Positions 1-9,269 of a DNA stretch of 46,604 nt are shown here, in pieces. Below the pieces are notes generated by a model. That model was not told where the DNA came from. It made no database searches and saw only the letters and a list, made by a program, of their open reading frames with translations. This stretch comes from an uncultured Phascolarctobacterium sp. (lineage in GTDB: Bacteria > Bacillota > Negativicutes > Acidaminococcales > Acidaminococcaceae): contig CAJKLD010000022.1 in assembly GCA_905200645.1 (NCBI GenBank), positions 1 through 46,604 on the forward strand, written 5' to 3'. Numbering within the stretch: the first letter of the stretch is position 1; every line of letters starts with the position of its first letter. The translations under genes were made by a program, and so were the position numbers.

Positions 1-9
1 TTGTGATTT

Positions 10-58
10 AGGGTAAAAATGGATTGAACTCCGTTTTTACCCTAGTTCTGTTTTATTT
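10..58. terminator. Terminator-like hairpin at left edge
   Basis: AGGGTAAAAA (10-19) pairs perfectly with TTTTTACCCT (34-43), and an inner GGA/TCC helix extends it. A T-rich stretch follows at 49-58. It probably ends a plus-strand gene left of the window. The T-tract is not contiguous with the stem, so the call is tentative. Confidence 0.45.
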
Positions 59-88
59 AGATTTTAAATGTAGATAACGTATAATAAG

Positions 89-1277
89 TTGCGCAAATTC
101 AATTCATAAAAAATAGACATAGAACTTACCTTTGCTTACAATTAAGTTACCACACAAAATTTGAAAGAAGGTAAGATCTATGTCTGGTAACATTATACAA
201 TTAAATGAAAAATTTATCCATAATGAATTGAAAACTCTTGTAAAAAACAGCGTGGAAGAGACCCTCAACTCCCTTCTAGATGCAGAAGCTGATAAACTAG
301 TGCAGGCAGAGCGTTATGCCCGCGATGAAGCTCGTAAAGGCTATCGTGCAGGACATTACGAACGCTCCTTTACTACTCAGGCCGGAGAAGTTAATCTCAA
401 GGTTCCCAAGCTAAAGGGAGTAACTTTTGAGTCTGCCATTATTCAACGCTACCAAAGGCGTGAATGCTCTGTAGAGGAAGCGCTTATTGAGATGTACTTA
501 GCTGGTGTTTCTATGCGCCGTGTGGAGAGCATTACGGAAATTCTCTGGGGTCAGAAGGTATCTGCCGGCACTATTAGCAATCTCAACCAAAAATGTTTTA
601 CTCAGATTGAAGAGTGGCGCTCTAGGAAGCTCTCTGAAAGATATCCCTATGTCTTTGTAGATGGTATATTCCTCAAACGTTGCTGGAGTGGTGCCTTTGA
701 AAACGCCTCCGTGCTTGTTGTCGGTGTTACTGAGGATGGCTACCGTGAGGTTATAGGCACTGCAGAAGGCCTTAAAGAGGATACTGCCAGCTGGAAAAGC
801 TTCTTCGTATGGCTAAAAAGCCGTGGCCTTGAAAGTGTTAAGCTCATTATTGGAGATAAAAACTTAGGCATGGTTGAAAGCATAGGTGAAGTGTTTCCTG
901 AAGCCAAATACCAGCGTTGTACTGTTCACATGTATAGAAATATTTTCTCTGTTGTCCCTCGTAAAAAGTGCAAAGAAGTGGCTAAAATGCTTAAGGCCAT
1001 CCATGCTCAGGAAAACAAGGAAGCAGCCAAAGAAAAGGCCAAGCTGATTATTGAGAAACTGCTAGCAAGCAATAGTTGGGGAACAAAGAGATATTTAAGC
1101 ATGAAACACTTGGCTGATCTTATGAGTGATGAAGCATATCTGAAGGAAAAAATCTCATAATAATGACTTAATATGCAAAGGTAGTTCTTGCAGGATGGTT
1201 GTCATTATGGTAATGTGTACTAGCCGTCAAGGATACTTAAACTGTTGTGTCTATTGAACAAGAGAAAAATTGCGCAA
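89..1277 (+). mobile_element. IS256-family insertion sequence, defective copy
   Basis: The transposase gene lies between imperfect inverted ends. The left end, from TTGCGCAA (89-96) to AATAGACA (112-119), is mirrored on the right by TGTCTATT followed by TTGCGCAA (1270-1277). A second inverted pair sits just inside: AGAACTTACCTTTGC (121-135) against GCAAAGGT-GTTCT near 1173-1187. Full IS256 elements are usually about 1.3-1.4 kb; this one is about 1.19 kb, consistent with the internal loss in the transposase. No clear target duplication flanks it, so the exact ends are approximate. Confidence 0.7.
180..1160 (+). pseudogene. IS256-family transposase with internal in-frame deletion
   Basis: This is a 326-residue mutator-type (MULE-like) transposase; family members are usually about 390-410 residues. 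The first two catalytic aspartates are visible in FVDGIFLK (about D160) and IIGDKNLG (about D226), followed by the conserved C-x2-H in CTVHMYRN. The expected segment holding the third catalytic residue (glutamate in an E-R/S-L-N-x-E/Q-I-R motif) is absent. The sequence runs from KLIIEKL near residue 290 straight into SWGTKRYLSMKHL, which resembles the normal family C-terminus. About 75-80 residues therefore appear deleted without loss of frame. It is probably inactive as a transposase but may still make a DNA-binding protein. AAGGTAAG lies just before the ATG. Confidence 0.8.
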
Positions 1278-1509
1278 AACTATTGAAAGTACCTATATTT
1301 CTAAAGCTATCTTTCAGTGAAAGGTACCAAGCTTATTATAAAGCAGCTTTGGTATCTTTCTTTATTTATAAACTTTGCACCACTTATTGTACTTTTTGCT
1401 TTTGGTGCTAAATTATCGCGACTATTTCACAGTGCAGCCTTTGCTTTTCGTCAATTTATGTAGTACAATAATATATTGAAAAACTATATCATTTGGAGGA
1501 GGCTGCTCT
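1278..1509 (+). promoter_or_regulatory. Intergenic region with terminator and yybS promoter
   Basis: After the IS end there is a terminator-like hairpin: GGTACCAAGCT (1323-1333) pairs with AGCTTTGGTATC (1345-1356), followed by TTTCTTTATTT. Farther on, TTGCTT (1441-1446), 17 nt, then TACAAT (1464-1469) makes a good sigma-A-type promoter for yybS. A strong ribosome binding site, GGAGGAGG (1495-1502), precedes the GTG start at 1510. No gene is seen in the remaining bases. Confidence 0.7.
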
Positions 1510-2460
1510 GTGATTCATAAAACATCTGCGATGGTTGAAGCGGGTATTATGGCGGCGATTGCCATAGTCATGGCTCTAATAATAATGTATGTGCCCGTGT
1601 TGGGCGTTTTCGTAAATTTTCTGTGGCCGCTGCCTATTGTTATCTGCGGCTGTCGTCATGGATTAAAATGGAGCATTATGACTCTTTTGGTAGCGACGAT
1701 TATTATTGCCATGCTTATGAGCCCTATTAACGCTTTCTTTTTGGCAGCAATTTTTGGCTTGCTAGGTTTGATTTTGGGTGAATGTATGCGTCGGCATTTA
1801 TCGCCTATGAAGCTGATGCTGTACGGTAGTGTGGGCGGTATTATCGCCTTAGTTTTAAATATTGTGCTGAGCTTTTTGGTTTTGGGCATTGACCCCATCA
1901 ACATGATGTTTACTTCCTTTGATGAAAGCTTAGTGCAGTTGGCGGAATATTATCGCGAGCACGGTATGAGCGAGGCAGATATTAAGACATCTATTGATTC
2001 TTACAAAGAAATGTTTCGGATGATGCGTATTATTATGCCAGGAGCATTTTTCCTGTGCGCGCCTGTAATGGCTTTTGTTAATTATATTGCGGCGAAAAAA
2101 ATTCTTGTGAAGCTTGGCGAGAGCTTTGAGAATTTTCCGGACTTTGTTCTGCTGAAGGTGCCTAAATGGGTTTTGTGGCCTTACTGCATTTCTTTGCTGG
2201 CGGTGACGTATTTTTATCAAACGGACCAAAGCAGCTGGATGTACAATGTTTCGGTAAATGTGCAGACGGTGTGCAGCTTTGTTTTAGTGTTTCAAGGCAT
2301 TGTGCTGTTGTATTGGTTCGTTGATACCAGAAAAAAACCGCGTTGGTGGGCAAATATAGGCATGCTTTTACTGTTTGCGATTCCTATTTTCTCGCAGATT
2401 ATGGTTTATGTAGGCGCTTTTGATTTGGTGTTTGATTTCCGCAAGATTAGAGGACGTTAA
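1510..2460 (+). CDS. yybS: YybS-family (DUF2232) integral membrane protein
   Basis: This 316-residue, very hydrophobic protein has about seven or eight predicted membrane spans, from roughly residue 8 to residue 300. It has no soluble catalytic domain. YybS/DUF2232 proteins almost always sit directly upstream of gdpP, rplI and the replicative helicase in Bacillota, exactly as here; that order supports the name more than any motif does. Its molecular role is not established, although the fold resembles small membrane transport or ECF S-component proteins. The GTG start at 1510 is chosen because GGAGGAGG lies seven bases upstream. A 48-bp gap separates it from gdpP, so the four genes probably form one operon. 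Confidence 0.85.
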   Translation: MIHKTSAMVEAGIMAAIAIVMALIIMYVPVLGVFVNFLWPLPIVICGCRHGLKWSIMTLLVATIIIAMLMSPINAFFLAAIFGLLGLILGECMRRHLSPMKLMLYGSVGGIIALVLNIVLSFLVLGIDPINMMFTSFDESLVQLAEYYREHGMSEADIKTSIDSYKEMFRMMRIIMPGAFFLCAPVMAFVNYIAAKKILVKLGESFENFPDFVLLKVPKWVLWPYCISLLAVTYFYQTDQSSWMYNVSVNVQTVCSFVLVFQGIVLLYWFVDTRKKPRWWANIGMLLLFAIPIFSQIMVYVGAFDLVFDFRKIRGR

Positions 2461-2508
2461 TGTTTTTGATTCAGCGTTAAGCTGTGTATTGATTCGAGGT
2501 GGAACTGT

Positions 2509-4587
2509 ATGTTTAACAGATTTAACCACAATATGAATTCCAAGGTTGACACTAATGTTTATTTTTTGCTGATAGTGTTGTTGGCGCTTTTGGTTGGCTA
2601 TTTGCAGCCTAAGCTGATTGTGCCTGCGCTGCTTATAGTGGCAGTAACCTATTATTTTGGCCGCCGTAATATTATCAACAAAGAGATTTTTTTCAGCAGC
2701 TATTTAGATAATATTATCCGCAATATTGAGCGCACTAATTATTTTGCCGTGCGCAAAATGGATATTGGTATGGCCGTTTTTTCTAAGGATGGCAAGCTGC
2801 AATGGAAAAATAATTTGTTTGCTCAATGGGTGGGAAAAAAGAATTTAGAAGGAAAGCTGCCGGAAGAAATTCTGCCTTTACAGCCTAACGCTTTTGAAAT
2901 GCTCAGCGTGCGCGACGGTGAGCAGATAATTCAGCTGGAAGGTCGCTACTACCGTATGAAATATGCCAGCGTGCAGACGCAGGAGCACGCTAATAAAAAA
3001 GATGATTTGAGCACTAACAGCGGCTTGATGATTTATTTAACAGATATTACGGATTTTGAACTGCTGCGGCAAAAATACAGCAACGATAAAATCTGTTTGG
3101 CTTATGCTCGTTTTGATAACTATGAGGAAGTTACGCGAGGTTTAAGCGAAACCAATATTGCCAACTTAAACGGCGAAATCAATGAGCTGTTGACTAAGTG
3201 GGCAGCTTCGCAGCATGGCTTTATATGCCGTATGAATAAGGAAATAAGCCTTTTGGGCTTTACCCAATCGGCAGTGCTGGATATGATGGAGGATAAGTTC
3301 ACTGTTTTGGACCGTATCCGCGAGATTCGTTCCGGCAATAAATTTGCGCCGACTTTTAGTATTGGCGTAGCCTGTGACGGTGTAACGTTGGAGGAATTGG
3401 TGCAGAATGCCAATAAAAGTTTATATTTGGCTTTAGGACGCGGCGGCGACCAAGCAGTTGTTTTAAAGGATAAAAACACTCAATTTTTTGGCGGCACCTC
3501 CACTGTTGCTGCTAAGAGCACTCGTGTGCGCGCTCGCATTGTAGCTCAGACTATTCACGAGCAGATGCAGCTGGCAGATAGAATTTTTGTTATGGGTCAT
3601 CACAATGAAGATTATGACGCTATTGGCGCAGCTGTGGGCATGGCAAAGCTTGGCTTAGCTTTAAATAAAGAAACTTATATTATAGCCAGTGAGCACAACG
3701 AATATTACAACCGTATTTCCGAAATTTTAGCGCACGAGAATATTATTCTTTCGGATAACGAAACTAAGTATTTTGATATTGTGTTGCATGAAGAGGAAGC
3801 CGTGCGCTTGGTAACGCCTAAGAGCCTGCTGATTATTGTTGACCATCACCGCGCTGCTCTGTCGGCTTCACAGAAGCTTTTGGCTGCGGTGCGCAACCGC
3901 ATTGTTATCGATCATCATCGTCGGGCGGAGGATATTATCGGCGATACCGTGTTGCTTTATCTGGAACCCTCCAGTTCGTCTACCAGCGAGCTGGTAACGG
4001 AGCTTATCTGCTATTTTGACGACGGTCTGGAAATTACGCCTGCAGAAGCAACTGTTCTTTATGCCGGCATTGCGTTGGATACCAAGAATTTTGCCGTGCA
4101 AACCGGCGAGCGTACTTTTGAAGCAGCGGCCTTACTGCGCCGCAGCGGTGCGGCTCCCAATTTAGTGCGTCAGCTTTTTAAAGATAATATCGATATCGTA
4201 CAGATGCGGGCAAGACTTATTGCCGAAGCCAAAACGCCGATTCCGGGTTTGGCGATTTCTGTTATGCGTAATGCAGTACGCGATACAAAGTCTTCCGTGC
4301 TTGCTGCACAAACTGCTGATACCTTAATTACAGTGGAAGGTATTGCTGCCAGTGTGGCAATAGTTGAATATAAAGACGGTTATCTTGGCATCAGCGCCCG
4401 CAGCGACGGCAGCGTCAACGTGCAGGTTATAATGGAAGAATTAGGCGGCGGCGGCCATCAGACTGTGGCCGGCGTGCAGCTTGCCAATAAACGCGCCAAG
4501 GATGTAGAACCGCAGATTATTGCATTAGCAAAAAAACAATTAGAGGAGAGAGATAATAATGAAAGTAATTCTGTTGCAAGACGTTAA
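2509..4587 (+). CDS. gdpP: Cyclic-di-AMP phosphodiesterase GdpP
   Basis: This membrane-anchored phosphodiesterase hydrolyses the second messenger c-di-AMP, which controls potassium and osmolyte balance and envelope stress. At 692 residues it is near the usual 650-680. In order it has two transmembrane helices (about 18-50), a PAS-like region, a degenerate GGDEF domain (about 185-325, no intact GGDEF) and a DHH/DHHA1 module. Metal ligands are visible as HHNEDYD (364-370), DHH (468-470) and the terminal GGGGHQ (646-651). A second DHH (445-447) falls where other GdpP proteins have D-x-H. The last 29 bases overlap rplI and contain its ribosome binding site, implying translational coupling. Confidence 0.95.
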   Translation: MFNRFNHNMNSKVDTNVYFLLIVLLALLVGYLQPKLIVPALLIVAVTYYFGRRNIINKEIFFSSYLDNIIRNIERTNYFAVRKMDIGMAVFSKDGKLQWKNNLFAQWVGKKNLEGKLPEEILPLQPNAFEMLSVRDGEQIIQLEGRYYRMKYASVQTQEHANKKDDLSTNSGLMIYLTDITDFELLRQKYSNDKICLAYARFDNYEEVTRGLSETNIANLNGEINELLTKWAASQHGFICRMNKEISLLGFTQSAVLDMMEDKFTVLDRIREIRSGNKFAPTFSIGVACDGVTLEELVQNANKSLYLALGRGGDQAVVLKDKNTQFFGGTSTVAAKSTRVRARIVAQTIHEQMQLADRIFVMGHHNEDYDAIGAAVGMAKLGLALNKETYIIASEHNEYYNRISEILAHENIILSDNETKYFDIVLHEEEAVRLVTPKSLLIIVDHHRAALSASQKLLAAVRNRIVIDHHRRAEDIIGDTVLLYLEPSSSSTSELVTELICYFDDGLEITPAEATVLYAGIALDTKNFAVQTGERTFEAAALLRRSGAAPNLVRQLFKDNIDIVQMRARLIAEAKTPIPGLAISVMRNAVRDTKSSVLAAQTADTLITVEGIAASVAIVEYKDGYLGISARSDGSVNVQVIMEELGGGGHQTVAGVQLANKRAKDVEPQIIALAKKQLEERDNNESNSVARR

Positions 4588-5005
4588 AAGTTTAGGTAAA
4601 AAAGGTGATGTTGTAGAAACTGCCGAGGGCTATGGCCGTAATTATTTGCTGCCGCGCAAGCTGGCTAAAGAAGCAACTACCGCTAATTTAAATCAGGCTA
4701 AAGCTGATAAAGCAACTGCCGCTCACCGCGCTGCGCAAGCTAAGGATGAGGCCGTTGTTTTGGGCGCGCAGGTAGAAAAAATTGTTGTGCACATGAAAGT
4801 GCGCGTTGGCGATAACGGTAAAATGTTTGGCTCTGTAACCGGTAAGGATGTTGCCGAGGCCTTGATTAAGCAAACCGGACTTAACATTGACCGCCGTAAA
4901 ATCGAGTTGAAAAATGCAGTTAAGGGTTTAGGCGAATATAATGCTGTAGCAAAGCTGCACACGGACGTAACTGCTTCCTTTAAGGTAATGGTTGAAGCAG
5001 AATAA
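4559..5005 (+). CDS. rplI: Large ribosomal subunit protein bL9
   Basis: This 148-residue protein has the diagnostic bL9 N-terminus MKVILLQDVKSLGKKGD and the GYGRNYLLPR rRNA-binding segment (about residues 25-34). A long connecting helix and a C-terminal domain follow. bL9 binds 23S rRNA near the L1 stalk and helps maintain reading frame. The length is normal. The start at 4559 lies inside the 3' end of gdpP, with GAGGAGAG (4542-4549) as ribosome binding site. The next gene, dnaB, begins within a few bases of the stop, so the genes are co-transcribed. Confidence 0.97.
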   Translation: MKVILLQDVKSLGKKGDVVETAEGYGRNYLLPRKLAKEATTANLNQAKADKATAAHRAAQAKDEAVVLGAQVEKIVVHMKVRVGDNGKMFGSVTGKDVAEALIKQTGLNIDRRKIELKNAVKGLGEYNAVAKLHTDVTASFKVMVEAE

Positions 5006-5009
5006 CATT

Positions 5010-6362
5010 ATGGAAGAAAGAGTACCACCTCAAAATATAGAAGCCGAGCAGTCGGTGCTGGGCGCTATGCTCATTGATAAGGAAGCCATTGCCAAGACTA
5101 CGGAAGTTTTGAACAGCGACGACTTTTATCGTGAAGCTCACAGAGTAATTTTTAACGCGATGCTGGAGCTGTACAATAAAAATGAAGCTGTGGATATGGT
5201 AACCGTAACAGATATTCTGCGCCGGGAAAATAAGCTGGAGGATGTTGGCGGTATTGCCTATATTACCAGTTTGGCTAATGTGGTGCTGACGGCAGCTAAT
5301 GTAAAATTTCATGCTGATATTGTAGCGGAAAAAAGTATTCTGCGCCAGCTGGTGCGTGTTTCTACAGAAATTGCTGCCATGGGTTATGAAGCTAACGACG
5401 AAGTAGGCGTTTTGTTGGATACGGCGGAAAGCCGCATTTTAGAAATTTCCAACCGCAAGAAAAAGGCAGATTTTACACCCATCAGCGCGGTACTTATGGA
5501 AAGCGTACAAAATATTGAAAAGCTGCTGGAAAATAAAGGCGGTCTTACCGGTCTGCCGTCCGGATTTAACGATTTAGACAAATTGACCAGTGGGCTGCAT
5601 CCTTCTGATTTTATTATTTTGGCAGCGCGTCCTTCCATGGGTAAAACTGCGTTAGCTTTAAATATTGTGCAGAATGTAGCTTTACGCGCGCATAAAAGAG
5701 TGGGCGGACAGCCGCGCAGCGTAGCTTTTTTCAGTTTGGAAATGAGCAAGGAACAGCTAGTTAACCGTATGCTCTGTGCGGAAGCTAATATTGACAGTCA
5801 GCGTCTGCGTGTCGGTGAAATGAACGACAAGGATTGGGACGCTCTGTGGGTTGCCTGCGATACTATGAGCAAGGCTAATATTTTTATAGATGATACTGCC
5901 GGTATCACGGTTATGGATATGCGCAGTCGTGCCCGCCGCCTGAAAGCGGAGCATGGCTTGGATTTAATTGTAGTCGATTATTTGCAGCTTATGCAGGGCA
6001 GCGGCAAACGTAACAATAGCGGCGACCGCCAACAGGAAGTTTCGGAAATTTCCCGCTCGCTAAAAGCGTTGGCGCGTGAATTAGATGTGCCTGTTTTAGC
6101 ATTGTCCCAGCTGAGCCGCGGTGTAGAAGCGCGTCAGGTGAAGCGTCCTATGCTCAGCGATTTGCGTGAATCCGGGTCTTTAGAGCAGGATGCAGATATA
6201 GTTGCTTTTCTTTACCGCGAAGATTATTATAATCCTGAAACCGAAAATAAACACACGGAGCTGATTATTGCTAAGCATCGTAACGGCCCTGTGGACACTG
6301 TTAATTTGTTCTTCCATAAACAATTTACAAAATTTGTTGGCTTCACTAAGCGTGAGGGCTAG
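5010..6362 (+). CDS. dnaB: Replicative DNA helicase DnaB (DnaC of Bacillus)
   Basis: This is the hexameric 5'-3' helicase that unwinds the fork and recruits primase. The N-terminal domain opens with RVPPQNIEAEQSVLGAML, characteristic of the family. The RecA-like domain has Walker A ARPSMGKT (residues 206-213), Walker B LDLIVVDYLQLM and the LSQLSRGVE segment. No intein is present. The ATG at 5010 gives 450 residues. A TTG six codons upstream (4992), inside rplI, is an alternative start with a slightly better Shine-Dalgarno-like AAGG. The downstream hairpin suggests the operon ends here. Confidence 0.96.
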   Translation: MEERVPPQNIEAEQSVLGAMLIDKEAIAKTTEVLNSDDFYREAHRVIFNAMLELYNKNEAVDMVTVTDILRRENKLEDVGGIAYITSLANVVLTAANVKFHADIVAEKSILRQLVRVSTEIAAMGYEANDEVGVLLDTAESRILEISNRKKKADFTPISAVLMESVQNIEKLLENKGGLTGLPSGFNDLDKLTSGLHPSDFIILAARPSMGKTALALNIVQNVALRAHKRVGGQPRSVAFFSLEMSKEQLVNRMLCAEANIDSQRLRVGEMNDKDWDALWVACDTMSKANIFIDDTAGITVMDMRSRARRLKAEHGLDLIVVDYLQLMQGSGKRNNSGDRQQEVSEISRSLKALARELDVPVLALSQLSRGVEARQVKRPMLSDLRESGSLEQDADIVAFLYREDYYNPETENKHTELIIAKHRNGPVDTVNLFFHKQFTKFVGFTKREG

Positions 6363-6418
6363 AATATTATTAAGGACTGCTGAAAATGCGGCCGCTCAAA
6401 AATCTAACGATTGGAGCT

Positions 6419-6443
6419 GGCTGCATTAACGGCAGCCCTTTTT
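6419..6443 (+). terminator. Rho-independent terminator after dnaB
   Basis: GGCTGC (6419-6424) pairs with GCAGCC (6432-6437) and is followed by CTTTTTG. It ends the yybS-dnaB transcript. Confidence 0.8.
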
Positions 6444-6463
6444 GTTGGCGAAAATTTTATTCT

Positions 6464-6600
6464 GCTTCCGAATATTTTCTCTTGATTGTCTAAAAATGTT
6501 CAGAAAGCTTGCGTTTATCTGCGGAAAATGATATTATTATTATGTACTAAATTGCAATGAAGAATCTGAAGGTAAAGTATTGGCTTTCAGATGTTTTTTC
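6464..6600 (+). promoter_or_regulatory. purB promoter, possible PurBox pair and leader hairpin
   Basis: A promoter is well formed: TTGCGT (6509-6514), 17 nt, TATTAT (6532-6537). Upstream, CCGAAT (6468-6473) and GTTCAG (6498-6503) each differ by one base from the Gram-positive PurR half-boxes CCGAAC and GTTCGG. They are correctly inverted and 24 nt apart, close to the spacing known for PurBoxes. In the leader, ATCTGAA and TTTCAGAT (about 6564-6592) form a stem followed by GTTTTTTC, which looks like an attenuator. All functional readings are inference. Confidence 0.5.
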
Positions 6601-6632
6601 ATGAATAAAAATGCTTGGGAGGCATACGGAAA

Positions 6633-7925
6633 ATGATTGATCGCTATACTCATCCGGAAATGGGTAATATCTGGACCCTCGAAAACGAATTTCGTACTAT
6701 GTTAAAGGTTGAAATCTTAGCTTGCGAAGCTATGAACAAGCTGGGCATTGTTCCTGACGATGCTTTAAAGGATATTCAAACCAAAGCTGATTTCCGTTTG
6801 GAGCGTATAAAAGAAATTGAAGCAGTAACCAACCATGATATTATTGCTTTTCTGACCAACGTTGCTGAATATGTAGGCGATGCATCTAAATATATCCATA
6901 AAGGACTTACCTCCAGTGACGTTAAAGATACTGCTTTGTGCTATATGACTGTACAATCTGCTGATTTGCTGATGCGTCATCTGGAAAATTTCCATACTAT
7001 TCTGCGCCGCCGTGCTGCCGAATTTAAAAATACCGTTATGATCGGCCGTACTCACGGTATTCATGCTGAACCCATGACCTTTGGTATGAAATTTTTGCTG
7101 TGGTCTGACGAAATTGAACGCGATATGGCTCGTCTGCAGCAAGCTCGCGATTTGATGGCTGTGGGTAAACTTTCCGGCGCTGTTGGCACTTATTCCAATA
7201 TTGATCCTTTCGTAGAAGAATATGTATGCAAAAAACTCAATTTGCAACCTGTGCGTTTGGCAACCCAGGTAATTCAACGTGATCGTCATGCTCATTTTCT
7301 GACTACCTTGGCTGTTATTGGTTCTTCTTTAGATAAAATGGCTACGGAAATCCGTAATTTGCAGCGCACCGATATCCGTGAAGCTGAAGAATATTTTGCT
7401 CCCGGACAAAAGGGTTCTTCCGCTATGCCTCATAAACGCAATCCTATTACCTGCGAAAAGGTAAGCGGTATGGCTCGTCTGTTGCGCGGATATGCTGTGG
7501 CGGCTTTGGAAGACGTTGCTCTGTGGCATGAACGCGATATTTCTCATTCTTCCGTAGAGCGCGTAATTCTGCCGGATGCTACTATTGCTTTAGACCATAT
7601 GCTGCGTAAATTTACCAATATTATTGATAAACTGCTGGTATATCCTGACGCTATGATGGCTAATTTGAATAAAACAGGCGGCTTGATTTTCAGCCAAAAC
7701 TTGCTGATTGCATTGGTAACTAAAGGCGTTCTGCGTGAAGACGCTTACAAGTGGGTACAGCGCAATGCTATGGCCCGCTGGCTGGAAGGCGCAGACTTTA
7801 AGACTAATGTTGAAGCTGATCCGGATATTAAAAAATATCTTACCGATGAAGAAATTGAACATTGCTTCGATCCTAAACCTATGTTGCGCAATGTTGATTT
7901 GATTTTCTCTCGTTTTGATTTATAA
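6633..7925 (+). CDS. purB: Adenylosuccinate lyase
   Basis: PurB catalyses two fumarate-releasing steps: SAICAR to AICAR, and adenylosuccinate to AMP. At 430 residues it matches the family. The fumarase/aspartase superfamily signature GSSAMPHKRNP (from residue 261) carries the flexible catalytic serine loop, and TSSDVKDTA and GRTHGIHAEP are the other two conserved regions. The ATG at 6633 is preferred over an in-frame TTG at 6615, because GGGAGG (6617-6622) precedes it. purA follows 26 bp downstream, so the two genes needed to make AMP from IMP are co-transcribed. Confidence 0.97.
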   Translation: MIDRYTHPEMGNIWTLENEFRTMLKVEILACEAMNKLGIVPDDALKDIQTKADFRLERIKEIEAVTNHDIIAFLTNVAEYVGDASKYIHKGLTSSDVKDTALCYMTVQSADLLMRHLENFHTILRRRAAEFKNTVMIGRTHGIHAEPMTFGMKFLLWSDEIERDMARLQQARDLMAVGKLSGAVGTYSNIDPFVEEYVCKKLNLQPVRLATQVIQRDRHAHFLTTLAVIGSSLDKMATEIRNLQRTDIREAEEYFAPGQKGSSAMPHKRNPITCEKVSGMARLLRGYAVAALEDVALWHERDISHSSVERVILPDATIALDHMLRKFTNIIDKLLVYPDAMMANLNKTGGLIFSQNLLIALVTKGVLREDAYKWVQRNAMARWLEGADFKTNVEADPDIKKYLTDEEIEHCFDPKPMLRNVDLIFSRFDL

Positions 7926-7951
7926 TTGAAAATAATAAGGAGTGACCATTA

Positions 7952-9241
7952 ATGGCATCTGTTATAGTTTTAGGCGCTCAATGGGGCGACGAAGGTAAGG
8001 GTAAAATTGTTGACTATTTGGCGCAGAAGGCTGACGCTGTTGTTCGTTACAGCGGCGGCTCTAATGCCGGTCATACTGTTGTAGTTAATGACATCAGCTA
8101 TAAGCTGCGTCTGCTGCCCTCCGGCGTTTTGTTTAAAGATAAAATCAACGTTTTAGGCAACGGCGTAGTTATCAATCCCGGCGTTGTACTGGCTGAAATT
8201 GCCGGTATGAAAGAAAAGGGCATTGATTGCAGCAACCTTGTTATTTCTGACCGCGCTCATGTTGTTCTGCCGTATCATCAGCGTTTGGATGAACTGCAGG
8301 AGGAAGCTTTGGGCAGTCATAAAATTGGTACCACTAAAGGCGGCATCGGGCCCTGCTATATGGATAAGGTAGCGCGCGTAGGTATTCGCGTTTGCGATTT
8401 GATGGAGCCTGAAACCTTTGCCGAAAAGCTTAAAGTAAATATGGAAGCTAAGAACGCCATTATTACTAAAATTTACGGCGCGGAGCCTTTTGATTACGAA
8501 ACAGTTCTGCAAGAATATTTGGCTTATGCAGAACAACTGCGTCCTTATGTTACCGATACGGCGGTAGTTTTAGACGAAGTTTTTGCCGCTGATAAAAAAG
8601 TTTTATTTGAAGGCGCACAGGCAACTTTCTTGGATATTGACCATGGTACTTATCCGTATGTTACCAGTTCTAATCCTACCGCCGGCAACGCCTGCACCGG
8701 CAGCGGTATCGGCCCTCGCTTTATTGATCACGTTGTTGGCGTAGTTAAGGCTTATACTACCCGCGTAGGTGAAGGCCCTTTCATCACCGAGCTTTTGGAT
8801 ACCGACGGCCCTGGTACGCAGATTCGTGAAACCGGTCATGAATACGGCACTGTAACCGGTCGCCCGCGTCGCTGCGGTTGGTTGGATGCCTTTATGCTGC
8901 GTTACAGCGCTCGCGTGAACAGCTTGGATTATTTGGCAATTACCCGTCTGGATATTTTAGACCAAATGCCGAAAATTAAAATGTGCGTTGGCTACAAAAT
9001 TGGCGACGAGATTTTAAAACGTATTCCTGCAAGCTTGAATGTGCTGGCCAAAGTTGAGCCGATTTTTGAAGAGTTTGACGGCTGGATGACTGATATCAGC
9101 GGAATTCGCGATTACGATAAGCTGCCGGAAAACGCTAAAAAATATTTGGCACGCATTGCCGAGGTTTCTGGTGTAGAATTGGGTATCGTTTCCGTTGGCC
9201 CTAACCGCGAGCAAACCATCGTTTTACAAGAACTGCTGTAA
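7952..9241 (+). CDS. purA: Adenylosuccinate synthetase
   Basis: PurA joins IMP and aspartate with GTP hydrolysis to form adenylosuccinate, the substrate of the adjacent purB. The 429-residue protein has the P-loop-like WGDEGKGKIVD near the N-terminus (residues 10-20). It also has GGSNAGHTVV with the catalytic histidine, GTTKGGIGPCY, and the GTP/IMP segment VTGRPRRCGW. Length and motif order are standard. AAGGAGTG precedes the ATG. A perfect 7-7-7 hairpin (AGAGTTT/AAACTCT, 9249-9270) follows the stop but lacks its own T-tract. Confidence 0.97.
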   Translation: MASVIVLGAQWGDEGKGKIVDYLAQKADAVVRYSGGSNAGHTVVVNDISYKLRLLPSGVLFKDKINVLGNGVVINPGVVLAEIAGMKEKGIDCSNLVISDRAHVVLPYHQRLDELQEEALGSHKIGTTKGGIGPCYMDKVARVGIRVCDLMEPETFAEKLKVNMEAKNAIITKIYGAEPFDYETVLQEYLAYAEQLRPYVTDTAVVLDEVFAADKKVLFEGAQATFLDIDHGTYPYVTSSNPTAGNACTGSGIGPRFIDHVVGVVKAYTTRVGEGPFITELLDTDGPGTQIRETGHEYGTVTGRPRRCGWLDAFMLRYSARVNSLDYLAITRLDILDQMPKIKMCVGYKIGDEILKRIPASLNVLAKVEPIFEEFDGWMTDISGIRDYDKLPENAKKYLARIAEVSGVELGIVSVGPNREQTIVLQELL

Positions 9242-9269
9242 TTTACTAAGAGTTTATTGTATAAAACTC

